Below are positions 46,884 through 57,184 of a stretch of DNA of 64,000 bases, piece after piece. Under the pieces are notes generated by a model, which saw only the letters and a list, made by a program, of their open reading frames with translations, ran no database searches and had not been told where the DNA came from. A program made the translations under genes and the position numbers. Source of the stretch: Nemania diffusa (Eukaryota; Ascomycota; Sordariomycetes; Xylariales; Xylariaceae); the NCBI GenBank assembly GCA_038501195.1, contig JBBPUQ010000011.1:1984001-2048000 (forward strand). Direction: 5' to 3'. Within the stretch, counting starts at the first letter, position 1; each line of letters begins with the position of its first letter.

Positions 46884-47903
46884 ATGGACGGGCTCCGTGC
46901 GCCATTTACTAGCCATGTGCTCGGGGAACCCAAAGAGCATCAGGATTTCACTCCTCATCTCCCCGCAGCCCACCGCACAAAAAAAGACCACATTGTCGTG
47001 CCGCAAACGGACGCGGACTTCTTAGGCGACGAACTCTTCGTCAGGAGGATAAATGCCGTACAAGACTGGCTATGGACATGTGGTCGTCCCATGCCGCCAC
47101 GTCCGCTACATTATCAAGTCGTCATACGCAGAGAAATAATCGTTACGGAGAGCTCAGAGCTGCATCTCATATGGTCCAATAACCGCATCTTCGTGAAACC
47201 CTTACCCTCGTGGCTCCTAGATCCACTCTTTTGGGCCTCTCACATCTTGCAGGATGACGAACTTGCGCGGTGCGCACGAGGCTTCCTATTCTCGTACACG
47301 GCGCTGATCTCGTACGAGAGCGACTTTCGTCTGGCTCAGGAGAAGGGCTTGGTCCCATCCTCCCTCACGTGGGAGGGATGGAAGGGCGTAGTGAAGGAGG
47401 TGTTGCAGAACCACGACATGGCAATGGTGAATCCCCGATACTGGTACGGAGAGCTGCGCCTCGGCCGGCTGAACCTAGTCTACCGACTCAAAGGCTCCGT
47501 CTATCGCGGCTACTCCAAAGTCAACGGCCACTCATCCTACGCCGACCTCATCGCCGATAACGTCGCCGTGCTTGCGACAGTGCTGGGTTACGTGGTCATC
47601 ATCCTGACGTCTCTCCAGGTAGGGTTGGGCGTCGACCAGCTGGTGGAGAACACAGCCTTCATCAATTTCAGCTACGGGTTCACGATATTCAGCATCATCG
47701 CGCCTCCGATAGCAGGCTTTGGGATTTTCCTGTTCATATTGGCGATATTCATCAGCAACTGGCTGGTGACAGACAAGTATGAGGCGCGGAGATTCAGGGA
47801 GATGGGAGTAGAGCCGTTCTGGAGAAACAAACCAAACAAAGCGCCAACAGCGTCATCGACGAAGCGCACTAATTCGAATTCGAATTCACACGGCGGGGTT
47901 TGA
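46884..47903 (+). CDS. DUF6601-like fungal membrane protein
   Basis: Intronless, 339 residues from the ATG at 46884 (MDGLRAPF). The frame extends upstream to 46791 but only from a TTG. The conserved-looking core is VRRINAVQDWLWTCGRPMPP, LHYQVVIRREIIVTE and NPRYWYGELRLGRLNLVYR. Two long hydrophobic segments lie near the C terminus (about residues 228-252 and 268-300), then a basic, Asn/Ser-rich tail. I recognise the arrangement as the uncharacterised ascomycete family DUF6601. It is probably an integral membrane protein with a large cytosolic N-terminal domain. No enzymatic motif seen. Confidence 0.8.
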   Translation: MDGLRAPFTSHVLGEPKEHQDFTPHLPAAHRTKKDHIVVPQTDADFLGDELFVRRINAVQDWLWTCGRPMPPRPLHYQVVIRREIIVTESSELHLIWSNNRIFVKPLPSWLLDPLFWASHILQDDELARCARGFLFSYTALISYESDFRLAQEKGLVPSSLTWEGWKGVVKEVLQNHDMAMVNPRYWYGELRLGRLNLVYRLKGSVYRGYSKVNGHSSYADLIADNVAVLATVLGYVVIILTSLQVGLGVDQLVENTAFINFSYGFTIFSIIAPPIAGFGIFLFILAIFISNWLVTDKYEARRFREMGVEPFWRNKPNKAPTASSTKRTNSNSNSHGGV

Positions 47904-48751
47904 TGATGTACTCACCAAGCGGCCGTTAGGTTTAAATTATACCCTCATTACCGATGTGGAGAGCCATACGGCCGGGTGTAAGAAGTGTCCAAATGTATCA
48001 CTCCTAATCCAAAATTAAATATCTCCATAGCCTTACATTTGAAACACGTGTACAGGAAGATAGGTCGGACCAAAGGGTTTCGGTTGCCACATCGGCCCCA
48101 TTTTCGCTGTCTTGTTAGTGTATAACGGGTATGACCATTTCGTCCAGTTCAGCTGTGGTGTATGAGCTGAGAGTCATATTCATTACTGAAGTCAAGGATC
48201 CCCTAAACCCTTTCTATCCGTTTACTAAGTTTACAACGTAATCATCTGCCTCTCTTAGTCCTATATACACTCGACTTACGGCACAGCGAGTGCGTAAAAT
48301 ATTAACTCTAACAATACCCACCAACTTCAAGAAGGGAGATTTGTTTGTTCCGTAAGATGGAGCAAGTAACGAGGGAGCAAAGGTACCCCTTTAGTTTCTC
48401 AAATGATCCACGAGTCGGAATAGTACGAAGGACAGTGTGCGAACCTTTATGATTAAAATGTTTATGATTAAAATCAATCAACAGATGAAGACTTTACGGC
48501 ACCCATCTACTAAGCAAGCCTTCGCTTACCACAGAATAAGCAAACACAAGGCAATCACAAGATGAAAGCCCTCCATATGGGTAAACAGAGCCTCCCATAA
48601 AAGCTTCGTATAATTTACCGTTTTTTCCCTCGAGTCTCTAGACATCATCATCTTCTTCTTCAGATCCCAGTCATCGCCTAGAGAACTCCCTAGCGACTTC
48701 CTCGAAAATCCAACTCAATATTAGAATCCCTCCTTGCACTCCCAACCCACA
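47904..48751. other. Intergenic region
   Basis: About 850 bp between two plus-strand genes, AT-rich at first. It includes the promoter of the small secreted protein and a CATCATCATCTTCTTCTTC run near 48646-48664. No coding frame. Confidence 0.5.
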
Positions 48752-49225
48752 ATGCCCGTCCACGCTCCCTTGAAGCTCCTCGCCCTCCTCGCCCTATCCC
48801 TGTCCCCCCTCGCAGCAGCAGCGGCGGCGCCCAAAAGCCCTCTCGCCAAGCGCGATGACTTCACCTGGGCCCCCGGCTCCGTTCCCTTCGACAAGTGCGA
48901 GACAGAGGAGCACCACGCCGCCGACGGGCCTGACAGCGGAGCCCCCTTAGCAGACTGCCTAGCCATCGGCGACTGGGCGCGTGCGACACAGGGCGAGTGG
49001 GTCCTGCGATACACGGACGACATGTGGCGCCCGCTGCAGCGGGCCTCGAACGGCTCGTGCGAAGTCGTCGCCAAGACCACGCAGCAGACGACGGTCGGCA
49101 ACGTGGACGTCGCCGACTTCATCGACTCCATCCGCAGCGAGCCCGGCCCCACCGTCGACATCATGGGGACGTTTGGGGCGTGCCAGGCCGGGGCGAATGT
49201 GGACTTTTGGCTGCGGCATAAGTAG
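48752..49225 (+). CDS. Small secreted protein, Hce2/Ecp2-like
   Basis: 157 residues from the ATG at 48752; the frame continues upstream only to a TTG. A signal peptide (about residues 1-25, Leu/Ala-rich, ending AAAAAP) is followed by a probable Kex2 site (LAKR at about 31-34). The mature part has four cysteines in the Hce2 pattern: FDKCE, LADCLAI, NGSCEVV and FGACQ. The family-typical segments VGNVDVADFIDSI and GANVDFWLR are present. Hce2 proteins are homologues of the fungal effector Ecp2 (putative necrosis-inducing factor) but also occur in saprotrophs, so an effector role is only a possibility. GC content is higher than in its surroundings. Confidence 0.8.
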   Translation: MPVHAPLKLLALLALSLSPLAAAAAAPKSPLAKRDDFTWAPGSVPFDKCETEEHHAADGPDSGAPLADCLAIGDWARATQGEWVLRYTDDMWRPLQRASNGSCEVVAKTTQQTTVGNVDVADFIDSIRSEPGPTVDIMGTFGACQAGANVDFWLRHK

Positions 49226-50334
49226 TCTTGAATGATGTATAAGGGTTGGTGAGGATCGGGGTTTGGATCGGGCGTGTGGTTTCCTTGCTAGGATATGTAT
49301 GATAGACACCTATGAAGACTTCAAGAGTCGTAGGCTCATATGCATCATCGCTCCTGTCCTGTACGATTACCTACAGCTCGTTACATTAACTATCAAGTTT
49401 TGAGTGCATGTAAAGAAAAAAAAAGCATATATGTCTAGGACTGCTTCAAATGCTTTTGCTGTCGCTGACTTTGATGACTTATCTTCGCTAGGACCCTGCG
49501 CTCTACCCTTCATATGCGTTACATTGCAAAGAGTAATAGGTGATTGGCTTTCCATGACCTTGGAAGTGTTCATAAATCTACCCTCCGGAATATTTGCGAC
49601 GAGTATGTAAGAGAACAGTAATATGGCCGCCGGAGGGAGAAAGTCGGTGAGTCCGTACAGTATTTACAAGAGATCGTGGCGAAAAGGTGGCTTGGAAGGC
49701 TAAATTCGGGACTGCCTACTCAGGCAAGCGTAAGCAGAGCTGAGGACAAACAAGAAATCCAGACCTTGAGAGTAATATTTAAAACTTCTAAATATAGTGA
49801 TTCTACAAAATAAGAAAGTATGAATGAATAAGAGTTTATCAAAATTATCTTTTCCTACTATATATTTTCAAGTCATGGTATTAAAGTAATAAGTTTGAGG
49901 GTGTGACGTTTGCATGTGCCCTCGTAGCCAACATATAAAACATTAGGCAAGACGCAGCACAGAGTTATCCCCATCGTCTATTGACGAAAATCTATTATTC
50001 AAGTACTAAATTCACATGGATCTAGCATTCTAGTATGCCTGCATTGACGGTATATTTAGAAGCAATAAATTGTATATTGTAATGAAGTTATTCGGCGCGG
50101 CACTTTTCATCTGTAGGCACACTACTCGTGCATATGAGTTGTTATATCCATGAAATTGAAAATGGTTCTATCAAGTCGGATTTTTAGAACCGACTGTATG
50201 GCAGCCTGTAATCATGTTAGTGCAAGATCAAGAATTGCGATAACGCTCAGTCTAGGTCAACTTACCACTTGCCCCTAAGTGTAATATTCACCCAACTATT
50301 TATCCGTTAGATTGGTCTCATCTCATTAACATCA
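49226..50334. other. Convergent intergenic spacer
   Basis: About 1.1 kb of AT-rich DNA between convergent stop codons. The 49404-49610 frame is not protein-like. Nothing else seen. Confidence 0.5.
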
Positions 50335-50839
50335 CTAGCCAATTACGTACGTAACACCATCGCCATCTACCTCTTTCTCAACCTTCGAAGAGAACGCAAT
50401 AGCGCTCATGATGCCGTCGCCAAATTTCTCGTTCAGGATAGCCTTGAATGCGTATCCGTAGTTTTGCACGACCTCGTAGAGTCGGTAGATGAGGGGTTCC
50501 ACAGGGGGCATCGGTCCGGCGCGGCCACGGTCGGGAAAGCCTCCCATCGACGCCTCTAGAGTCGCTTTCGGTACGCCGAGTAGGTCTGACAACTTCTCGA
50601 TGTCTTCAGGGGAGGCCTCAGCCTGGCCGTAGAAGAGTGCAGCCACGGCGACTTCGCCGCGCCCGAGCACTTTAGCAATGGCCTCGAAGGTTAGCTTCTG
50701 GTTGGCTTTGGCTTCGAATAATGCCTTTGAATAGGCTGGTAGCCGGTCAACTAGAGATGACTGTGATGAATGTTAGTGAGGGCATGGGATGGGGATGACA
50801 ATAGTTGCTCACGTCGAGAGTAGCGACACGATTAGCCAT
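50335..50839 (-). CDS. cynS: Cyanate hydratase (cyanase)
   Basis: Converts cyanate and bicarbonate to ammonia and carbon dioxide (via carbamate), for detoxification and nitrogen scavenging; a cytosolic homodecamer in the family. Exon 1 is 50839-50813 (27 bp, MANRVATLD) and exon 2 is 50760-50335; the 52 bp intron has a GTGAGC donor and a CACAG acceptor. Product 150 residues, close to the bacterial 156. The catalytic trio is R102, E105 (IYRLYEVV) and S128 (GIMSAIAF), each offset by six from the E. coli R96/E99/S122 numbering. An N-terminal helical DNA-binding-like domain and the C-terminal cyanase dimer domain are both complete. Divergent with NADK, with a MITE between them. Confidence 0.96.
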
Positions 50840-51624
50840 CTTGATGATATATACTAATGAATATACTGCTCGATAAAAAGTAGGCTACTAGTTGCTCGGA
50901 TTGGCGAGTGTGCGTGTTGGTGATCTACTTGGTTGATTGCAATCTGGAAGCTGGAGTTTATATATTATCTTCTTTGAGGAAGTATTATCAACAGCTGCTC
51001 ATCAAAGCGACGTCATTCAAACAAAACTACTGTCTACAGTAGAGTCTTAGTCCGTTGACCGAAGGAACCCCGCGCGAGAGCGGCAACTAGCCATGCGGAG
51101 AAAAACCGGCAACTCGGCTTCGCAGCAGTTAAAGCCATTTTCTAAGTATTTGAGTAAACAACCCGCGGAGATGCTTCACGGTATCTAAGAACTCTCATAA
51201 GCAATGTTTGAGATTTTTCTTCTCGCGGGTATCGAGGTGAGTATGTGAAGACTTGACGCCTTACTCATCTATCCGATTTTCCGAAGCTTTAGTGGAAAAC
51301 TACTTGAAGACGCTGGTAATGAGATTCTGGTCGGTATGTTTAGACGGCGTTTCAATCGGGCGTCTCCGGTGCTCTTACTTTGATGCAAAGGCCGGACTAT
51401 CGATGTCGTGTGTAAGTGAGAGAAAACGCCTAGACTCCCCCAGAGAGCTTCTGGGTAGGGATTCCGGCAAGGCTTGAGCTCCTATGTGTTGAAGCAATTA
51501 AAATAGGAGGCACCTAATCCCAATCCCTCTCTCCCCCTCCCTTAGGAACATGCGCTTAAGTAAGTATTAGGTATAACAAATTATTTACTGAACCGAAGCC
51601 GGGGACACTGGTCTCTCTAGACTA
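50840..51624. promoter_or_regulatory. Cyanase upstream region
   Basis: About 785 bp from the cyanase start to the MITE. It should hold the cyanase promoter. A frame at 51253-51477 lacks protein features. Confidence 0.45.
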
Positions 51625-51632
51625 GGCTAGGT

Positions 51633-51650
51633 CAGGGTTGGAAATTAGTT
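51633..51650 (+). repeat. Left terminal inverted repeat of the hAT MITE
   Basis: CAGGGTTGGAAATTAGTT, identical to the reverse complement of 52127-52144. Confidence 0.9.
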
Positions 51651-52126
51651 CTTTAGTATTTAGTATTAGTATTAGTATACTAATACTAAGCTAGTATAGT
51701 TAGTATTAGTACAGCGAAAAAAAAATTAGTTTAGTTTAGTTTAGTATAGAAAAAAATTAGTAAGTTTAGTTTAGTATGCTAGTATACTAATATACTAATA
51801 CTAAAAAATATTTTCAAAAAAAAGTCCACACTAAACCTATTTAGGTAAGTAACATAGCCGCACTAACCTAATATGGTCAGCGGGGGTGGCCGATTTTTTG
51901 TCGCTTTGCCAAAATAATTTACCCCCCTCGGCACCTCCCTGCAACCCCCCTGCAACCCCCCTGCACGCCCCTTGTAAACTCCACTATTTTTAGTATTTAG
52001 TATTAGTATTAGTATACTAATACTAACTTAGTATAGTTAGTATTAGTATGGGATAAAATTAGTTAGTTAGTATTAGTACAAGATAGAATTAGTTAGTATT
52101 AGTATGGCCTTATACTAAACTAAACT

Positions 52127-52144
52127 AACTAATTTCCAACCCTG
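52127..52144 (-). repeat. Right terminal inverted repeat of the hAT MITE
   Basis: AACTAATTTCCAACCCTG, the mirror of the left end, followed directly by the second GGCTAGGT. Confidence 0.9.
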
Positions 52145-52152
52145 GGCTAGGT

Positions 52153-52572
52153 ACCTGTCAAAGACGGCGTTTAGGTAATCAGTGATGCAAGAAGATCTTA
52201 TCAGCTCTGCGCTAGGCTGAATATGGCTTAATTAATGGCGCGCTATTCTACGTATATGTATGCTATGAGGGGCACAGAGCTGTCCCTCACTAAGCAACCA
52301 CCAAGAGCTGACGCCACTCATCTACCTACCTAGGTATTCGCTGCCTTCACATAAGAAGTAGGTAGGTAGCAATTCAGAAAGGAATAATACTCGAGCTTCT
52401 TCTCACAACTTTAATTCTAGAGATTCTTCGACAGTGAGAAAAAAAAAAGGCAAAGAAGTTAAATATGATTGTAACTTGTCAATAACAACTTCTCCTCTAC
52501 TTGTATATAGAAACAACACTCATCGGTGTGTCACGCTGATCATCTACCTCGTCTGGGTTATATCAATCAAGC
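52153..52572. promoter_or_regulatory. NADK upstream region
   Basis: About 420 bp between the MITE and the NADK start codon, with CTACCTACCTAGG at 52322-52333 and an A-run near 52440. Presumed promoter and 5' leader. Confidence 0.45.
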
Positions 52573-54455
52573 ATGAGTGATAATGGTATCCATGCTCATG
52601 CTCCGTCGCATGACGGAAGCCGTGGCATTGAGAACAACAGACATGTCCACTACGAAGTTGATACCCATTCCCTCGCAAGCGATGATGACATGAGAGAACT
52701 TGAAGTACGTCGATGTTGCCAAGACTACCTACCTAAGGTACCTAAAGCCAGAGAAGAAGGGAAGTAACCTAACGATACTCGCTAGGTCACCTTCGACCCT
52801 ACAAGTCCGTATCGAAGAAAGAGTTCCCTCGTCCCCAGCGACCATGCCTACCCGCATAATTCACATCAACATCTGAAGAAACCCTTCTCTTCCGACTGCC
52901 TGGTCCATCAACTCCTCGAATCCCACAAGCTCGGTGGCCTCACTCTCCACTCTCCCGAAAAGCACGAAGATGTCTCCAACGAGCTCGGTCTAAATTCCTA
53001 CGTCGAGCCTAAGGGGAACAGCGAAAGGAGGAGCAAGGAATCGGGGAGGATATCCCTCATAGAGTCCGAGAGCGACGATAGTTCGGCATCTGGACAGATC
53101 GACGAGAAATCATGGAAGACCGAGGTCACGAAAAGCAGGTCCGAGCTGGACCTAGCCGGGCAGGAACACGAAACCATCCATAGCCGACTTCTCACGAAGA
53201 AGCAGCTCACAGAAATGGCTTGGGGTGTGAGGGAGCTGAGTAGACGATTGGGCATGGTGCGCCTAAAATTCAAGGTCGAGAACATCTTTCTCTTAACAAA
53301 AGTCTACGACGAGGACCTGATACCGAAAACGAGAGAGTTGGCTAAGTGGTTGCTAAGTAAAGATAGAGACGTGCGGTATATTGTCTATATCCAAGATACA
53401 TTTAAAGAAAATAAATCCTTTGATATGCCGGGGCTGATAGAGGAGCTTCGGTCGGAGTATATTGAGGCTGGAGAGTTGGACGAGGATGCGCCTGTCGAGG
53501 CAATGAACCGACGGATACGCTTTTGGACCGAAGACATGTGTCGGAGGAGACCACATACTTTTGATTTCATCATCACCCTCGGAGGTGACGGGACAGTTCT
53601 ATACGCAAGTTGGCTATTCCAGAGGATAGTGCCCCCTGTGTTAAGTTTCGCGCTCGGAAGTTTGGGGTTCCTTACCAAGTTTGACTTCAATGAGTATCGA
53701 CAGTCTCTAAATACAGCCTTCACAGCTGGCGTCACCGTAAGCTTACGACTACGGTTCGAAGGCACGGTTATGCGAAGCCAGGATAGAAAGAAGTATCTGG
53801 AATTGGACCAAGAAATCGACGGCACCGGCCTATCTCTAAAGCGCGATTTGGTGGAAGAGCTGATTGGCGAGGAAAAAGACGACGAGCACACTCATAAGCC
53901 CGATGGCACTTATGAGATCCTCAATGAGATAGTGGTGGACCGGGGGCCAAATCCCAGTAAGTCACAAACCGGCATTATCAAGACGGGCTTTGCTAACAAG
54001 GAGTAGCACTGGCGAACATAGAGGTCTTCGGGGACGACGAGCACTTCACCTCGGTGCTCGCGGACGGCGTCTGCGTGTCAACGCCCACGGGGTCGACGGC
54101 GTACAACCTCGCGGCGGGCGGCTCGCTCTGCCACCCGGAGAACCCCGTGATGCTCGTGACGGCCATCTGCGCGCACACGCTGTCGTTCCGGCCCATCATC
54201 CTACCCGACACCATCGTGCTACGCCTCGGTGTGCCCTACGACGCGCGCACCAGCAGCTGGGCCAGCTTCGACGGCCGCAGGCGCGTCGAGCTCCAGCCGG
54301 GGGACTACGTGACCATAAGCGCCAGCCGCTTCCCCTTCGCCAGTGTCCAGCCCCAGGGCCGCCGCAGCGAGGACTGGGTCAACAGCATCAGCGGCAAGCT
54401 GGGGTGGAACACGCGCCAGAAGCAGAAGAACGAGGGCTTCAAGAAGTGGGATTAG
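52573..54455 (+). CDS. NAD(H) kinase (Utr1/Pos5 family)
   Basis: Phosphorylates NAD+ or NADH with ATP to give NADP(H). Exons are 52573-52704, 52786-53956 and 54007-54455; introns of 81 and 50 bp are in phase and give 583 residues. The first 180 residues are Ser/Glu-rich and disordered. The catalytic domain shows LKFKVENIFLLTK, the signature TLGGDGTVLYAS (GGDGT at about 310-314), FALGSLGFLTKF, EIVVDRGPNP and DGVCVSTPTGSTAYNLAAGG; the RGPNP-to-NIEVFGDDEHF junction crosses the last intron. No obvious mitochondrial presequence, so it is probably a cytosolic Utr1-like form. Exon 3 is much richer in GC than exon 2. Divergent with cyanase across the MITE. Confidence 0.95.
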
Positions 54456-56138
54456 TAGGAGCCTGGTTGCTAAGAGAAAGAAACAAATGAACCTCGGCTC
54501 TAGCCACGTCAGGGGTAGACATCACGATTTCTAACCCCGATTTCGCGTGATGAGAGGCGCGCTGGAAGACAGCGCTGGCATTGGTTCCGAGCTTAGCCTC
54601 GGGACATTCTCCTTAAGGTTTGCCTGATACTCCTGTATGTGGCATGGAGAAAGCAATGATTTAAAATCACAGACCTAGGAGCTACTACCCCTTACGCGAT
54701 AATACTGTATAAGTGACGTGGAGGTATATATCTGTAGTATAAGCCAAGCTCCCAGGACCGCGCTTATACCGCGCCAAGTTGACCTATTCCATTAGAGTCG
54801 GCAATATACTAGAAACCCTTAGCTCTTGCGTAATCCCCAAGACAACATGAAGCAACCAAGCCTTTCAATGCCTCCCGAACTTGGCACTACCTCTAGCAAT
54901 TGTCCGCTTCTCCTGTGTACCCCTATATGTACAAGTGTCTCCCGCTCCGCTAGCACTTGCCATAGCCTTGTCGTGCACGCTTGGCAGGAGAAATCCTCCG
55001 AAGAGTAGGAGCCAAGAGGTGGCTAGTCGGTAGTCTAGATGTGATAAGGGAGACGGCTCAAATTTTGGGCCGGTAGCCAATACTTGGCAGGGGTTTCAAA
55101 ATCCCGTTTTGAGGTTGAAACGTTCGGTACTTGTTGTTTATTGAGGCCTAGGTACTAGTCGAAATTAGGATTACGTAGCCTGACTATCTAAAGTTATCGT
55201 TTTGATCTATACTTGGGAATAAGTTTCTTAACATTCTATCGCACTGCGTGACTTAGGCTAGAAACTTGTACATATCAACCACCTAGGTATAGAGCATATC
55301 ATAATGGATGCTCGTCGGTTAATGTCCATTAAGGCAATCAACCGCACTGCCTTCCCTGCTGTACGCGTACGCACGCAGATCCCCAGGACAGCAGCCCGTC
55401 TTAGAAGCATGCGAGAATACCAGGACGAGCACTGCGATGTGCGGCTGCTTCTCGCACATCATGCACGCGACCCAAGCTCCCCCACGCCCAGCCCGCATCT
55501 CGACGCGGCAGAGGAATTTTCCGATTCGGTTTCATCCTCCATGCGCTAGCGCGGTCATTCGCTGTTCGACTTGGCGGCGGCGATCAATCCAGCAGCATTG
55601 CGCATGCGGAGCTGTCGCTCATGCCTGGCATCTCGAGACGGCTTCGTTCCCAGCTCCTCACGAAACCTGGCAATATTAATAGTTGCTGCAGGTGGTCCTG
55701 GTCACTTGATATGCGATGTAGCGAGTATTGGTACCTATGTTTGTTTCGGTCTCAACCTCAAGCTAACGTAGCTGGTCGTGGTTCATTGTTTGTGCTCTAC
55801 TATACTATAGACTATCTAGAAGTTCCGTCCATCCTTAAACCCCCTCCCCTCTTGAGCACCGGAAGCAACCAAATCGTGAAAAAAGGGTATGATTAGAGAT
55901 ATGTCGTTTTCACCCTCAGTACCGAACGCCAGCAGTGATGTACCCCAGAGTTTACTTGTATGCCCGGTTGCTCCCCTTTGGGAATCATTGGCACGACTCG
56001 TTGTATAAGTGATAATGAAGAGGACGAAGTTACCTTCGCCAAATGAGATGTTTGGGGTTTGTAAGTGACGTAGACAAAAGTTTGTTGGATATACCTCGTA
56101 GGTATAGTGATGGGAAGTCATTAACTATTATATACCCT
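54456..56138. other. Intergenic region with an unsupported small frame
   Basis: About 1.7 kb between convergent genes. The frame at 55304-55549 (81 codons, starting MDARRLMSIKAINRTAFPA) has an Arg-rich, presequence-like start but no recognisable domain or continuation. It may be a decayed gene fragment. Other frames are meaningless. Confidence 0.4.
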
Positions 56139-57184
56139 TCACTCCGAGGCTACGACTTCTTGCTCGTCATCATCATCTGTTGTCTCTACGAAGGTCATTG
56201 TAACTCCTTCATCGGCTGGAATGTTGAGGTTGATAGCGTCAATAGCTTCGGAGCTATCTCGCTTCAAGAGAGCGGGTAGATCTAATGCGGGAAGGGACTT
56301 GACGGAGCGAGTCTCGAAATCAGGCGAACTCTGTATGGCTTTCAAGAGGATATAGTCAGTGTACCGCCCAGATGTGAGAGATATGTATTTGGATTCTTGC
56401 AACTCACCAGCGGGGATGCCTCGCTTCACATACATGCGAGTCACCCTGGACCGTCGGCGGGGTTGGGATGTTTCGTCACGCTTAGCCGCACCCTCAGTAG
56501 CGGCGCCAGCATTTACGCGGTTGTCAACGATAATACCAACGCCAGCGCCACCTTCACCGGTGCCGAGCTGGATAAGAGGACCCTTGGTCAGAGCAGCCTC
56601 AGCAAAGGTGAGTGCTCGGTCGAAGCCCGCAAGATCCCGTTTGACCTTTGATTGTTCGTCTCCCTCGCGAGGAGCGATTTCCTTGCCTAGGCCTTGAAGG
56701 GTGGAAATTTGCTGGGCTATAGAAAGTCAGCTTTGTGACATCCCCAAATAAGTAAAAGCTTCAAATTACCTTGCTCCTGTAGACCGGTATCAACAGCGGC
56801 TGGCGTGGCTTCCGTGGCCGGAACCACCGTCTCGCTCCCTTCCGCAGCTTTCGTGCTCTCCGCAGGAGTCGGGGTGGCGGGCACCTCTAGAGCTTGAACA
56901 TCTTGGGCAGCACCGTTGGTAGCAGCATTATTGGCCGTCGCACTGGTTACCGCCGCGCCCTCCAAAGCGTTCAACAAGTTTGTCACATCTTGGCCTCCTC
57001 CAAATGAGATTTCACCATCACCGACTACTCTGTATGCGTATTAGCTATTGACCCTTGAGCTAGACTTTTGTTTCCGTTTATCAACTTACAAAGCTGGCGA
57101 ATAAGCACCCAGATTGATGTTCAAGGGAAGTCCATTAACACTGGCCAAGAAGCTGGCAACAGCAATCATTCGATAGTGAACCAT
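56139..57184 (-). CDS. Secreted protein with multiple dibasic (Kex2) sites
   Basis: Four exons: 57184-57090, 57029-56770, 56716-56408 and 56338-56139. Introns of 60, 53 and 69 bp have GTAAGT, GTAATT and GTGAGT donors and keep the frame; 287 residues. An N-terminal signal peptide (about residues 1-19, VASFLASVNGLP) is followed by NINLGAYSPALVVGDGEIS, which I recall from secreted fungal proteins of unknown function. Then come an Ala/Thr-rich low-complexity stretch, a conserved-looking segment (GKGPLIQ-like, GTGEGGAGVGIIVDNR), and an acidic C terminus. Lys-Arg sites lie at about residues 144-145, 197-198, 216-217 and 247-248, and an RRRSR at about 205-209; three of the four KR sites are followed by Asp. 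This pattern suits Kex2 cleavage into several peptides. No catalytic motif; function unknown. Divergent with the S33 peptidase gene. Confidence 0.78.

Larger units (their letters stand above)
51625..52152. mobile_element. Non-autonomous hAT-type DNA transposon (MITE)
   Basis: A 512 bp element (51633-52144) bounded by perfect 18 bp terminal inverted repeats beginning CAGGGTTGGAAATTAGTT. It is flanked by an exact 8 bp direct repeat GGCTAGGT (51625-51632 and 52145-52152), taken as the target-site duplication. An 8 bp duplication and CAGGG-type termini are hallmarks of the hAT superfamily. The interior has no coding frame. It consists of subterminal TAGTATTAGTA/TTTAG repeats on both sides, which could fold back, and a C-rich core with CCCTGCAAC repeats near 51935-51975. 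It needs a transposase supplied in trans. Intact duplication and perfect ends suggest a recent insertion. Confidence 0.9.

Noticed and set aside
55304..55549. Small gene with Arg-rich start
   Set aside because: No domain, no continuation across a clear intron, and ends in low-complexity sequence; left as an unsupported frame.
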